26,047 nt of DNA from Paenibacillus sp. oral taxon 786 str. D14. GTDB taxonomy: Bacteria > Bacillota > Bacilli > Paenibacillales > Paenibacillaceae. Below, in pieces: positions 18,370-25,689 of the stretch; within the stretch, counting starts at the first letter, position 1, and each line of letters opens with the position of its first letter. The DNA is taken from assembly GCF_000159955.1 (NCBI RefSeq), contig NZ_GG695980.1:1-26047 (forward strand). Reading direction: 5' to 3'. The notes beneath the pieces were generated by a model that worked only from the letters and a program-made list of their open reading frames with translations, was not told where the DNA came from and did not search any database. The translations under genes and the position numbers were made by a program.

Positions 18370-19518
18370 TCAAACCTTCACAGCATATTTCTCAACAATC
18401 TCACGATTAATTTCCACTCCGATGCCAGGTCCATCGGGTATTGATACCATTCCATCTTGCATGGTAATGGCATGTCCGATTAAATCCGCTCGGAATGGAT
18501 GGGAGGATTGATCGTATTCCAGCATCGGTTCTTCCGGAAAAAGACCCAAAGGTGCAGGAGCTAAGGAAGCAATAAACTGAAGCGATGCCGCAAGACCAAC
18601 TCCTGAGCCCCATACATGCGGAATCATCATCGTATTCCAAGCCTGAGCTAGTGTTGCGATCTTCTTGCATTCGGTGAATCCTCCAGAGGAACACAGATCA
18701 GGCTGCACGATATCAAGCGCGCCTTGCGCAATCCAGTTTCGGTACCCAATCTTTCCAAACAGATTTTCACCCGAAGCAATTAGTGTTCCTGTCAAATGTC
18801 GGATCGCTTTGTAGCCTTCTATGTCTTCAGGGGCAAGCAATTCTTCCATAAAATAAAGGTTTGATGACGCAGACTCCAACAGTAATCTTCTAGCTAATCC
18901 GGCGTTATAAGCACCGTTGGCATCTGCCATTAGCAGAATGTCCTCTCCAACTGCTTCCCTAATGGAGCGAATCAAAGTCAGATCCTCTTCAATGCCAAAT
19001 CCAATCTTAAGCTTCATGGCACGAAGTCCATTCGCCTTATGCTGCAAGGCCTCTTTCACGCCATCAGCTGGATAATTCCCTTTCTCCGTCCGGTAGAAGC
19101 CCGTCGCATACGGCATGACCTGCGTACGGAACGTGCCTCCGAGCAGCTTGCTGACAGGAAGACCGCAGCTCTTGCCCTTAATATCCCAGAGAGCAATATC
19201 AATGCCGCTTATCGCATTAACGGCTGACCCGCCTTGACCGTAAGGACGAGATAAATTGTACATTTCCTCCCACAACACATCCGTATCATATGGATCTCTT
19301 CCGATTAGCAGGGGGACATAGGCATGCCGAATAAATGCTGCAGCGATCTCCGGCGGCTGCAAGCCGTGACATAAGCACTCCCCCCATCCTGTAATACCCT
19401 CATCCGTCTCCACTTCTACGAGTACTGATGAACGTTGCTTCACCCATCCTTGAGAGAAATAAAAAGGTTCTTCCAGCAGCGACTTCATGACATGCACCTG
19501 AACATTTGTTATACGCAT
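18370..19518 (-). CDS. Enolase-superfamily (mandelate racemase subgroup) sugar-acid cycloisomerase or dehydratase
   Basis: A magnesium enzyme that removes a proton next to a carboxylate. The metal ligands are Asp199, Glu225 and Glu251. The catalytic bases are the KxK motif Lys169-Leu-Lys171 and the His301-Asp274 pair (PHVWGSG, QPDLCSSGGF), which place it in the mandelate racemase subgroup. From memory, IDIALWDIKGK, KIGFGIEEDL, QPDLCSSGGF and IPDGPGIGVEINR are closer to Agrobacterium D-galactarolactone cycloisomerase than to classical galactonate dehydratase. A ring-opening activity, such as 3,6-anhydrogalactonate to 2-keto-3-deoxygalactonate, is therefore attractive. Galactonate dehydratase remains possible. 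GGGGG lies 8-12 bases before the ATG. It is the first gene of the operon with the kinase and aldolase. Confidence 0.88.
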   Translation of the reverse strand: MRITNVQVHVMKSLLEEPFYFSQGWVKQRSSVLVEVETDEGITGWGECLCHGLQPPEIAAAFIRHAYVPLLIGRDPYDTDVLWEEMYNLSRPYGQGGSAVNAISGIDIALWDIKGKSCGLPVSKLLGGTFRTQVMPYATGFYRTEKGNYPADGVKEALQHKANGLRAMKLKIGFGIEEDLTLIRSIREAVGEDILLMADANGAYNAGLARRLLLESASSNLYFMEELLAPEDIEGYKAIRHLTGTLIASGENLFGKIGYRNWIAQGALDIVQPDLCSSGGFTECKKIATLAQAWNTMMIPHVWGSGVGLAASLQFIASLAPAPLGLFPEEPMLEYDQSSHPFRADLIGHAITMQDGMVSIPDGPGIGVEINREIVEKYAVKV

Positions 19519-19549
19519 CCTGCATTCCCCCTTGCGTTGAATTACTTCA

Positions 19550-19577
19550 ATTATATTTCATCAGTTTTTTATGTCAA
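19550..19577 (-). promoter_or_regulatory. Consensus sigma-A promoter of the cycloisomerase-kinase-aldolase operon
   Basis: Read leftward, TTGACA (19572-19577) and TATAAT (19550-19555) are both perfect, with a 16-base spacer. They lie 31 bases upstream of the ATG. With such a strong core promoter, control is probably by repression. Confidence 0.82.
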
Positions 19578-19579
19578 AT

Positions 19580-19600
19580 ATAATTTTATATATAAATTAT
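19580..19600. promoter_or_regulatory. AT-rich palindrome beside the -35 element
   Basis: ATAATTT and AAATTAT are inverted copies flanking a 7-base TATATAT centre, directly upstream of the -35. It could be an operator for a regulator of this locus or an UP element. The low-complexity AT content weakens the case. Confidence 0.35.
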
Positions 19601-19655
19601 GTTTCGTAAAATAATACACTCCAGCACACAGCACTGAAGTGTCTTGTATCGTAGT

Positions 19656-20432
19656 TTAGTAATCATTGTGCAACCGAACTGAAACTCCTCCGTCAATGAC
19701 AATAGAAGAACCCGTCATATACGATGATTTCTCACTTGCAAGAAAGGCAACTAGCTCGCCAATTTCGGCGGGCTCTGCCATTCTTCCTATCGGAATGTTA
19801 CGAGTCAGCTCAGCTTCCTTGCTCACTCGTTCCTCAGGAGCAATGGAACGCAGGTATCGCTCCATTCCAATATTCCGAGTCAATCCAGGCAGAACACAAT
19901 TGACTCGAATGCCGAATGGCGCCAGCTCCAGTGCCAGACTCCTTGACATGGCCGCAACTCCGCCCTTGATTGCAGCATAAGAGCTGAAGCCTGGAAGTGT
20001 GACCTGGGCATGCACGGATGCAATATTGATAATGGCGCCGGACTGGTTTCGTTTCATGTAAGGAAGCACTTGTTGAATAAGCAGAAACTGCCCCTTCAGA
20101 TCCGTTCGGAACACCCGATCCAAGTCCTCAAAAGGAATCTGATCCACCTGCCTGTAATAATGCGTGCCTACATTGTTGACCAGAATATCGATGTCTCCAA
20201 GCTGTGAGGCGGTCTGCTTGACCGCCTTCTCTATATCCGCCTTACTGGATACATCTGCGCGGACAAAGAAAGCTTCTCCGCCTGCAGCAGTCAGTTCCCG
20301 CATGGCAGCATGACCGGCAGCCTCATTCCAATCCAGCATAGCAACTCGACATCCCTCACGCAGTAGCACTTCAACGACGCCCCTGCCTATGCCACCAGCA
20401 GCACCTGTCACGATCGCAATCTTCCCTTTCAT
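19656..20432 (-). CDS. Short-chain dehydrogenase/reductase (SDR)
   Basis: A classical NAD(P)-dependent SDR. TGAAGGIG at residues 9-16 is the dinucleotide loop, and Asp34 at the end of the second strand (AMLDWN) favours NAD. NNVG follows, and the catalytic set is Ser139, Tyr152 and Lys156 (SSYAAIKGG). The ATG at 20432 is chosen because AGGAGG lies before it (12-base spacing) and the glycine loop is then at the usual distance. An earlier GTG at 20465 has only a weak site. The product is 258 residues. It follows the permease by 61 bases and belongs with the transport operon. It could be a galactose 1-dehydrogenase, a keto-deoxy sugar-acid dehydrogenase or another polyol/sugar oxidoreductase; sequence alone does not decide. 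Confidence 0.88.
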   Translation of the reverse strand: MKGKIAIVTGAAGGIGRGVVEVLLREGCRVAMLDWNEAAGHAAMRELTAAGGEAFFVRADVSSKADIEKAVKQTASQLGDIDILVNNVGTHYYRQVDQIPFEDLDRVFRTDLKGQFLLIQQVLPYMKRNQSGAIINIASVHAQVTLPGFSSYAAIKGGVAAMSRSLALELAPFGIRVNCVLPGLTRNIGMERYLRSIAPEERVSKEAELTRNIPIGRMAEPAEIGELVAFLASEKSSYMTGSSIVIDGGVSVRLHNDY

Positions 20433-20493
20433 ATCGCAAACCTGCCTCCTGGCTCTGAGATTCACTTTCCGCGGTGCATCGAACGATTAACAA

Positions 20494-21807
20494 TTAACCT
20501 TTCACGCCTGAGAACGCAACGCCCTTCTCGATATACTTCTGTGCAAACAGGAAAATAAGCAACAGCGGGAACATGGATATGAACGCGCTGGCCATCAACA
20601 TGTTCTGCAGCACGCTTGGCTGATTCTGCAGGTCGTTGAGCGCAACTGTAAAGGTCCAATATTTCGGCGAGCTGTTAACAACAAGCGGCCAAAGAAACTC
20701 ATTCCATACTGGAATAAAGGTCATAACACCAACGGTTGTAAAGATAGGAATAGACAGCGGTGTAACAATCTGCAGAAACGTTCTAAACTCGGAAGCACCA
20801 TCAACCCTGGCCGCCTGCAGAAGCTCCTTGGATACTTGGTCAAAAAAGCCTTTGAACAGAAAGATGACAATCCCCCAAGCGGTATGAGGCAAGATAACGG
20901 CAAGCAGGGAATTGACAAGATTTAAGTCTTTCATAAGCAGATATAACGGAAGTAGCAAAGAAATATCAGGAATCATAATTGTTGCCAAGAAGAACATGAT
21001 CCAGAAAAACTTCCATCTCTTGCTCTCGATAAGATGAGCAAGCGCATAACCCGCAAGTCCCCCCAGTACCATCTGCACAAGGACACTCGCTACCGTAATA
21101 ATCGCACTGTTCAAGAAGTATTGAGCGAAGCCCAGTGAGCCAGCCGTATCCTGCGCTATCTTATTCAACGCCGTATAGCTGCTAAAGATGCGAATCCAGT
21201 TGGATTCCTCGCTAATTGTAACAACTTGACCTTTGACCAAATCATTGGATTGATAGAATTCGAAAAAGCGTCCTGACAAATCAGAATCTTCAATAGCTGG
21301 AGATACCTGAATGCTCTCGCCCTTGTCACCCTCCCATTTGAACTTGGAATACTTGTTCTCCCGGATGATAGGCAACTTGTTATCCATCATCTTATCGTTG
21401 AAGATCGTTGTTGGCACTACCTTCTGCTGTCCTACGAAGAACATGGAGGAGATAGTCTCTGCCGTATAAATCCTGTGACCATCCTTCACGCCTGTGACAG
21501 TCACATCTCCGATGCTCTCACGGATATTTTTCATCCATGGATACCACATCGCTCTCATGGCGTCTTTCTCATAGAACTCCGGATCGGTCTCCTCTATTCC
21601 CGTGTAGTCAATCGTTACTTGAATAGATTGGGGAATCGTCGGAAGCCACTTGGGCGGATAGGAATTAATATCCTTTTCGGTCTTGAGTGAAGAAGCGAAC
21701 ATCCACAGAATAGGGATCAACGCAAAGATTACGAACGATATCGTCACAACATAAGCTGTAATCTTGAGTGATCTTTCCCCTTTTTCCCTTATGCGTGTAC
21801 GTTCCAT
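20494..21807 (-). CDS. Sugar ABC transporter permease (MalG type) with enlarged outside loop
   Basis: Second membrane subunit of the carbohydrate importer (CUT1 class). Helix 1 is at about 17-38 and the rest of the membrane core runs from about 228 to 425. The EAA loop that contacts the ATPase is LLQAARVDGASEFRTFLQIV (329-348). MalG-type permeases usually have about 280 residues. This one has 437, because the segment between helices 1 and 2 (about 41-226) is roughly 145 residues longer and should form a domain on the outer face. AAAGGA before the ATG overlaps the end of the first permease gene (4-base gap), so the two are coupled. No ATPase gene is present; a shared MsmX-like ATPase is probably used. 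Confidence 0.92.
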   Translation of the reverse strand: MERTRIREKGERSLKITAYVVTISFVIFALIPILWMFASSLKTEKDINSYPPKWLPTIPQSIQVTIDYTGIEETDPEFYEKDAMRAMWYPWMKNIRESIGDVTVTGVKDGHRIYTAETISSMFFVGQQKVVPTTIFNDKMMDNKLPIIRENKYSKFKWEGDKGESIQVSPAIEDSDLSGRFFEFYQSNDLVKGQVVTISEESNWIRIFSSYTALNKIAQDTAGSLGFAQYFLNSAIITVASVLVQMVLGGLAGYALAHLIESKRWKFFWIMFFLATIMIPDISLLLPLYLLMKDLNLVNSLLAVILPHTAWGIVIFLFKGFFDQVSKELLQAARVDGASEFRTFLQIVTPLSIPIFTTVGVMTFIPVWNEFLWPLVVNSSPKYWTFTVALNDLQNQPSVLQNMLMASAFISMFPLLLIFLFAQKYIEKGVAFSGVKG

Positions 21808-21811
21808 ATGA

Positions 21812-22681
21812 TCAATCCTTTTCTGCAGAAATTTTATTCTGAATGATGGTCAATACCGCAATCACAATAAACATGAACACAGATATAGCCCCGGATACGC
21901 CGAATCGGGATTGCTGGAATGCGGAATTAACAACAAGCATGGACACTACGGTCGTGCTTCCTGCCGGTCCGCCTTGTGTCATAATATAAATATTGTCATA
22001 AGCGAGCAGTACGCTTGACATAAAAGCAATAAATTGAATAATAATAATAAATTTGATATTTGGCAGAAGCATCGTCCACATCCTTCTCCAAGAACCTGCT
22101 CCATCCATCTTGGCCGCCTCCAATATTTCAGTTGGAATCGACTTCAAAGCAGAATAATACAACAGCAGGGAAATACCGTTACCGGCGAATACAGCAGGCA
22201 AGACAATCGCAAGCTTCGTCATTGTTGCATCATTCAACCATAAGTAAGGACCTAATCCTATGAAATCAAGCCAATAGTTCAGCAAACCAAAATCCGGGTT
22301 ATACATCCATTTCCAGACGAGTACCCCGCCTACAAGCGGCATGATGGTCGGCATTTGATACATGAAGCGGAAGAACGCGTTGCCCTTCTTAATATCATAT
22401 AGAAACAATGCCTGAACAATAGGAATCCAGAACGTCAAAGTTAAATATAAAACGAAAAAGATAAATGTATTTGAAATTGCTTGCCAGAACGTAGCTGATT
22501 TCAAAAATTCGATGTAGTTGTCAAAGCCGATAAATTTGCCAGGCGGATTAACGATGCTGTAGTCAAAAAAACTGATATATGCCATATTCAATAATGGATA
22601 ATACTTAAAGAGTAAATAACAAATCACGGAAGGCAACAGAAACAGAACAGGCACCCAGCGAATGTTTAATTTACGCAACAT
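21812..22681 (-). CDS. Sugar ABC transporter permease (MalF/UgpA type)
   Basis: First membrane subunit of the CUT1 carbohydrate importer, 289 residues with about six membrane helices, the first at about 10-30 (VPVLFLLPSVICYLLFKYYP). The EAA motif is EILEAAKMDGAGSWRRMWTM near residues 190-210, followed by LLPNI. The family signature NIYIMTQGGPAGST lies near the C-terminus. AGGGAG stands about 5 bases before the ATG. It is preceded by a hairpin 27 bases upstream and the second lipoprotein gene, and followed almost directly by its partner permease. Confidence 0.94.
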   Translation of the reverse strand: MLRKLNIRWVPVLFLLPSVICYLLFKYYPLLNMAYISFFDYSIVNPPGKFIGFDNYIEFLKSATFWQAISNTFIFFVLYLTLTFWIPIVQALFLYDIKKGNAFFRFMYQMPTIMPLVGGVLVWKWMYNPDFGLLNYWLDFIGLGPYLWLNDATMTKLAIVLPAVFAGNGISLLLYYSALKSIPTEILEAAKMDGAGSWRRMWTMLLPNIKFIIIIQFIAFMSSVLLAYDNIYIMTQGGPAGSTTVVSMLVVNSAFQQSRFGVSGAISVFMFIVIAVLTIIQNKISAEKD

Positions 22682-22707
22682 ATGTCTCCCTCACCCCAAG
22701 AATGGCT

Positions 22708-22739
22708 ATCGGGACCCTCCCAATAAGGAGAATCCCAAT
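22708..22739 (-). promoter_or_regulatory. Intercistronic stem-loop between lipoprotein and permease genes
   Basis: Arms at 22708-22720 and 22727-22739 form a 13-bp stem with a few G-U pairs around a 6-nt loop and no U-tract. Hairpins in this position commonly protect the upstream mRNA, so that the binding protein is made in excess of the permeases. That role is inferred. Confidence 0.55.
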
Positions 22740-22744
22740 GGCTA

Positions 22745-24130
22745 TTATTTTTTAACTTCTTCGTTGTATTTGTCTACGACTTCACGTTGTGCCAAGTCTT
22801 GAGCTTCCTGCATAACCACCAGCGGATCAGCATTCTCATCCATCAAAACTTCTTGAATGGCCTTTACAACGTAAGGACTCAGACGACTCTTCAGGAAGTA
22901 TTCCATACGACCTTCGCCTGCTGCCGCTCGCACGCTCTCAATCAAATCCTGAGGCATGCCTTCTACAAATTGCGACGGATCCACATCGGTTCTTACGCTT
23001 AGCAAATTCGGGAAGATACCGTTATCCATCTGATACTGCAGTAAGCCGTCCTGTACCTCCTTGGACATCAGGTACGTTGCATAAGTAAACGCCGCTTGCT
23101 GCTTCTCAGGAGTTGCCTTCGGATTGAAGATCCACACCGCGCCGCCTACTTGTGCTGGCGATGTGCCGCCAGGTCCCGGCGGTAATACAGAGAACCCGAT
23201 GTTTTCAATATCCATTCCTGAGGATACCATTGCGCCGAACCAGTTGGATGCCGCAATCATAGATGCCGCGCGACCTTGATAGAAATCATTGGAGTTCTCA
23301 TCCAGACTCTGTACAACATTCTTTTGCGTCGCATTATATTTGAACTTAAGATCCTGATAATATTGCAGTGCTTGCACAGCAGGCTCAGATGTGAATGTCA
23401 GCTCTACCGTACCATCTTCCTGCAGCTCTGTCAGATCTCCACCAGCTTGCCATACATAGTATTCAAAGAACCAGTCGGCCCAGTCCATGCCCAGCAAGGC
23501 ATAGCCATATTGATTTTTAGATGAATCAGTCAACTTCTGAGCCGCTTCACCAAATGATTCCCAATTCTTCAGCGCTTCCGCTGGATCCAGTCCTGCATCG
23601 GCAAACATTTGTTTGTTATAAGCAAGTCCCGTTACATACATAAAATTCGGGATACCATAAATTTTTCCATCTCTTGTTGCTGCCTGTGTTGCTGAAGGCA
23701 AGAACATATCTTTCTCGGCATAGTTGTTCCACAACTCAGTAATATCAGCCGTAATACCTTGATCAATATAAGACTCCATATCCGGGAACGCATTCGCATA
23801 TAGATCAGGCTGCTCACCGCCCACGACTGCTGTCATGAACTGCTCTCTTTCCTTTGTCAGCGTCTGCATTACATGCTCAACTTTAATGTTCGGATACTTC
23901 TCGGCGAAATCCTTGTGGACTTGCTCCCAATAAGGCTTTGCCGGGTCGCCATCCTGTGGCAAGTCCCATGCCACGATCTCGACAATATCATCACTCTCAG
24001 ACGATGTTGAAGCCGAATCCCCTCCACTTATATTGTTACCGCTTCCATTATTGCCGGAACACGCTGACATGAACAGCGATACAACGAGAGTCAGAGCAAG
24101 AACAGCCATTAGTTTTGCCTTATTTTTCAC
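22745..24130 (-). CDS. Extracellular sugar-binding lipoprotein of the ABC transporter (copy 2)
   Basis: Substrate-binding protein of a CUT1 importer, anchored to the outer face of the membrane. A signal peptide ends with the lipobox FMSAC, the acylated Cys being residue 24, followed by a Gly/Ser/Asn-rich linker and the family 1 binding fold (REQFMTAVVGGEQPDLYANA). A longer frame exists upstream, but GTG at 24130 is chosen because GGGGGG lies 7-8 bases before it, giving 461 residues. It is about 60 percent identical by eye to the neighbouring copy. It directly precedes the two permease genes, so it is the likelier working partner. The other copy's terminator separates it, so it may have its own promoter. 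Confidence 0.93.
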   Translation of the reverse strand: MKNKAKLMAVLALTLVVSLFMSACSGNNGSGNNISGGDSASTSSESDDIVEIVAWDLPQDGDPAKPYWEQVHKDFAEKYPNIKVEHVMQTLTKEREQFMTAVVGGEQPDLYANAFPDMESYIDQGITADITELWNNYAEKDMFLPSATQAATRDGKIYGIPNFMYVTGLAYNKQMFADAGLDPAEALKNWESFGEAAQKLTDSSKNQYGYALLGMDWADWFFEYYVWQAGGDLTELQEDGTVELTFTSEPAVQALQYYQDLKFKYNATQKNVVQSLDENSNDFYQGRAASMIAASNWFGAMVSSGMDIENIGFSVLPPGPGGTSPAQVGGAVWIFNPKATPEKQQAAFTYATYLMSKEVQDGLLQYQMDNGIFPNLLSVRTDVDPSQFVEGMPQDLIESVRAAAGEGRMEYFLKSRLSPYVVKAIQEVLMDENADPLVVMQEAQDLAQREVVDKYNEEVKK

Positions 24131-24175
24131 TGATGAACCCCCCATTCGAATAATGTGTTTTTCTTTACAACTCTT

Positions 24176-24181
24176 ATTATA
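24176..24181 (-). promoter_or_regulatory. Possible -10 element upstream of lipoprotein copy 2
   Basis: TATAAT (minus strand), embedded in the palindrome CTCTTTATAATAAGAG, lies 46 bases before the GTG start, but no acceptable -35 is seen at normal spacing. A separate promoter here would explain the terminator just upstream. Confidence 0.35.
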
Positions 24182-24261
24182 AAGAGACAATGATATGGAA
24201 CTGTAAGAAAATATTAAGCTGTTCATATGAATATCTTAACTTTCGCATACAAGTAGCCAAT

Positions 24262-24300
24262 AAAAAAAACGAAGCGGCTCCCTTACCTGGGAGCTCCGCT
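24262..24300 (-). terminator. Intrinsic terminator overlapping the end of lipoprotein copy 1
   Basis: AGCGG and CTCCC (24289-24300, two-base bulge) pair with 24273-24282 around a 6-nt loop. Eight consecutive T follow in the leftward transcript (24262-24269). The stop codon of the gene lies in the loop. It is a strong terminator or attenuator inside the transport operon. Confidence 0.8.
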
Positions 24301-25662
24301 CGTCTGCATCCTTATCTCACTGTTATAGGGGTCCACAACCTCGCGCTGAGCAAGCTCCTGAGCCTCACTCAGCACCTCGAAGGGATCTGCTTCTTCGTCC
24401 AGCAGCACCTGCTGAACGGCTTTGGCAACATATGGGCTTAGCCTTGCCTTAAGGAAATACTCGAGGCGACTTTCACCTACCGCATCCTGAATAGTATGAA
24501 TCAGATGTTCCGGCATCTCCTCCACATAAGAGAAGGGATCGACATCTGTACGAACTGATAATAAATTCGGCATACTGGAATTATCCTTCTGGAATAGCAA
24601 TAGTTGTTCCACTGCATACTTGGACATAATAAAAGTTGCATAGATGAATGCAGCCTTCTGCTTCTCCTCGGAGGCATTCGGATTCAGAATCCATATTCCT
24701 CCTCCTATCTGGGCAAGGGAATCACCTGATGGACCTGCGGGTAGCATAGTTGCACCAATGTCATCCATATTTAAACCTGCTGCTATCATTTCACCGAACC
24801 AATTCGATGTCGTGATCATTGTGGCCGCTCTACCCGCGTAGAAATCCTTTTTGTTATCGTCTAAACTTTGAAGAACATTCGGCTGTGTAGCCATATAGCG
24901 AAACCGAAGATCCTTGTAGTATTGAAGAGCCTTCACTGCCGCCTCAGAAGTAAAGGTCAGCTCGACTGTACCGTCATCATTCTTGCTTGTAAGATCTCCG
25001 CCTGCCTGCCATACATAATATTCAAAAAACCAATCCGCCCACTCTGTTCCGAGAATGGCATATCCATAACGATCATCCTTTCTGTCTGTGACAGTCTGAG
25101 CAGCCAATGCAAAGGCTTCCCAATCGCGGAACGCTTCATCTGGATTCAATCCCTGCTCCTCGAATATTCTCTTGTTATAAAGTAGGCTTGTCACATACAT
25201 AAAATTAGGAATGCCATAAACTCGATTATCCTTAGTCGCCACACTCATCGCAATAGACGAGAATTGATCCTTATCCTCATACGCTTCCCACATCTCCGTA
25301 ATATCTGCCGGTATGCCTTGATCGATATAAGATTCCATATCCGGAAAAGCCGCATTGAACAGATCCGGCTGCTCGCCTCCTGCAACCGCTGTCATAAATT
25401 GCTCTCTTTCCTTCTCATACGCCGCTTCCAAATGAATAACCCGTATGTTCGGATACAACTTTTCGAATTCCTTGAACATTCGATCGAAATAAGGTTTATC
25501 TGCTTGACCTGAAAAAGGCTTATCCCACACTACAATTTCAACAACCTGCTGAGAGGAATCTCCTTTGAGGTGCAAAGTCTCTTGCTTGGAGCATGCTGTG
25601 AGTAAAGACAAGAAAAATAAGGAAAGTACGACAGCCGCTCTCCATTGCCTGTAGCTCCTCAT
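24283..25662 (-). CDS. Extracellular sugar-binding lipoprotein (copy 1)
   Basis: Paralogue of the next gene downstream, same CUT1 binding-protein family. The signal peptide ends LSLLTAC, with the lipid-modified Cys at residue 24 and few linker residues after it. Blocks shared with copy 2 include EREQFMTAV, FPDMESYIDQG, YGIPNFMYVT, DWFFEYYVWQAGGDLT and NLLSVRTDVDP. The ATG at 25662 is preferred over a GTG six codons earlier because GGAAGTGGG stands just before it. The product is 459 residues. It follows the AraC-type gene by 27 bases, and its own stop codon is part of a terminator. The two copies may bind different oligosaccharides or serve different expression levels. It could also be mainly a sensor partner for the regulator upstream. 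Confidence 0.92.
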   Translation of the reverse strand: MRSYRQWRAAVVLSLFFLSLLTACSKQETLHLKGDSSQQVVEIVVWDKPFSGQADKPYFDRMFKEFEKLYPNIRVIHLEAAYEKEREQFMTAVAGGEQPDLFNAAFPDMESYIDQGIPADITEMWEAYEDKDQFSSIAMSVATKDNRVYGIPNFMYVTSLLYNKRIFEEQGLNPDEAFRDWEAFALAAQTVTDRKDDRYGYAILGTEWADWFFEYYVWQAGGDLTSKNDDGTVELTFTSEAAVKALQYYKDLRFRYMATQPNVLQSLDDNKKDFYAGRAATMITTSNWFGEMIAAGLNMDDIGATMLPAGPSGDSLAQIGGGIWILNPNASEEKQKAAFIYATFIMSKYAVEQLLLFQKDNSSMPNLLSVRTDVDPFSYVEEMPEHLIHTIQDAVGESRLEYFLKARLSPYVAKAVQQVLLDEEADPFEVLSEAQELAQREVVDPYNSEIRMQTSGAPR

Positions 25663-25689
25663 CGTCACACCCACTTCCACATATAAAAT

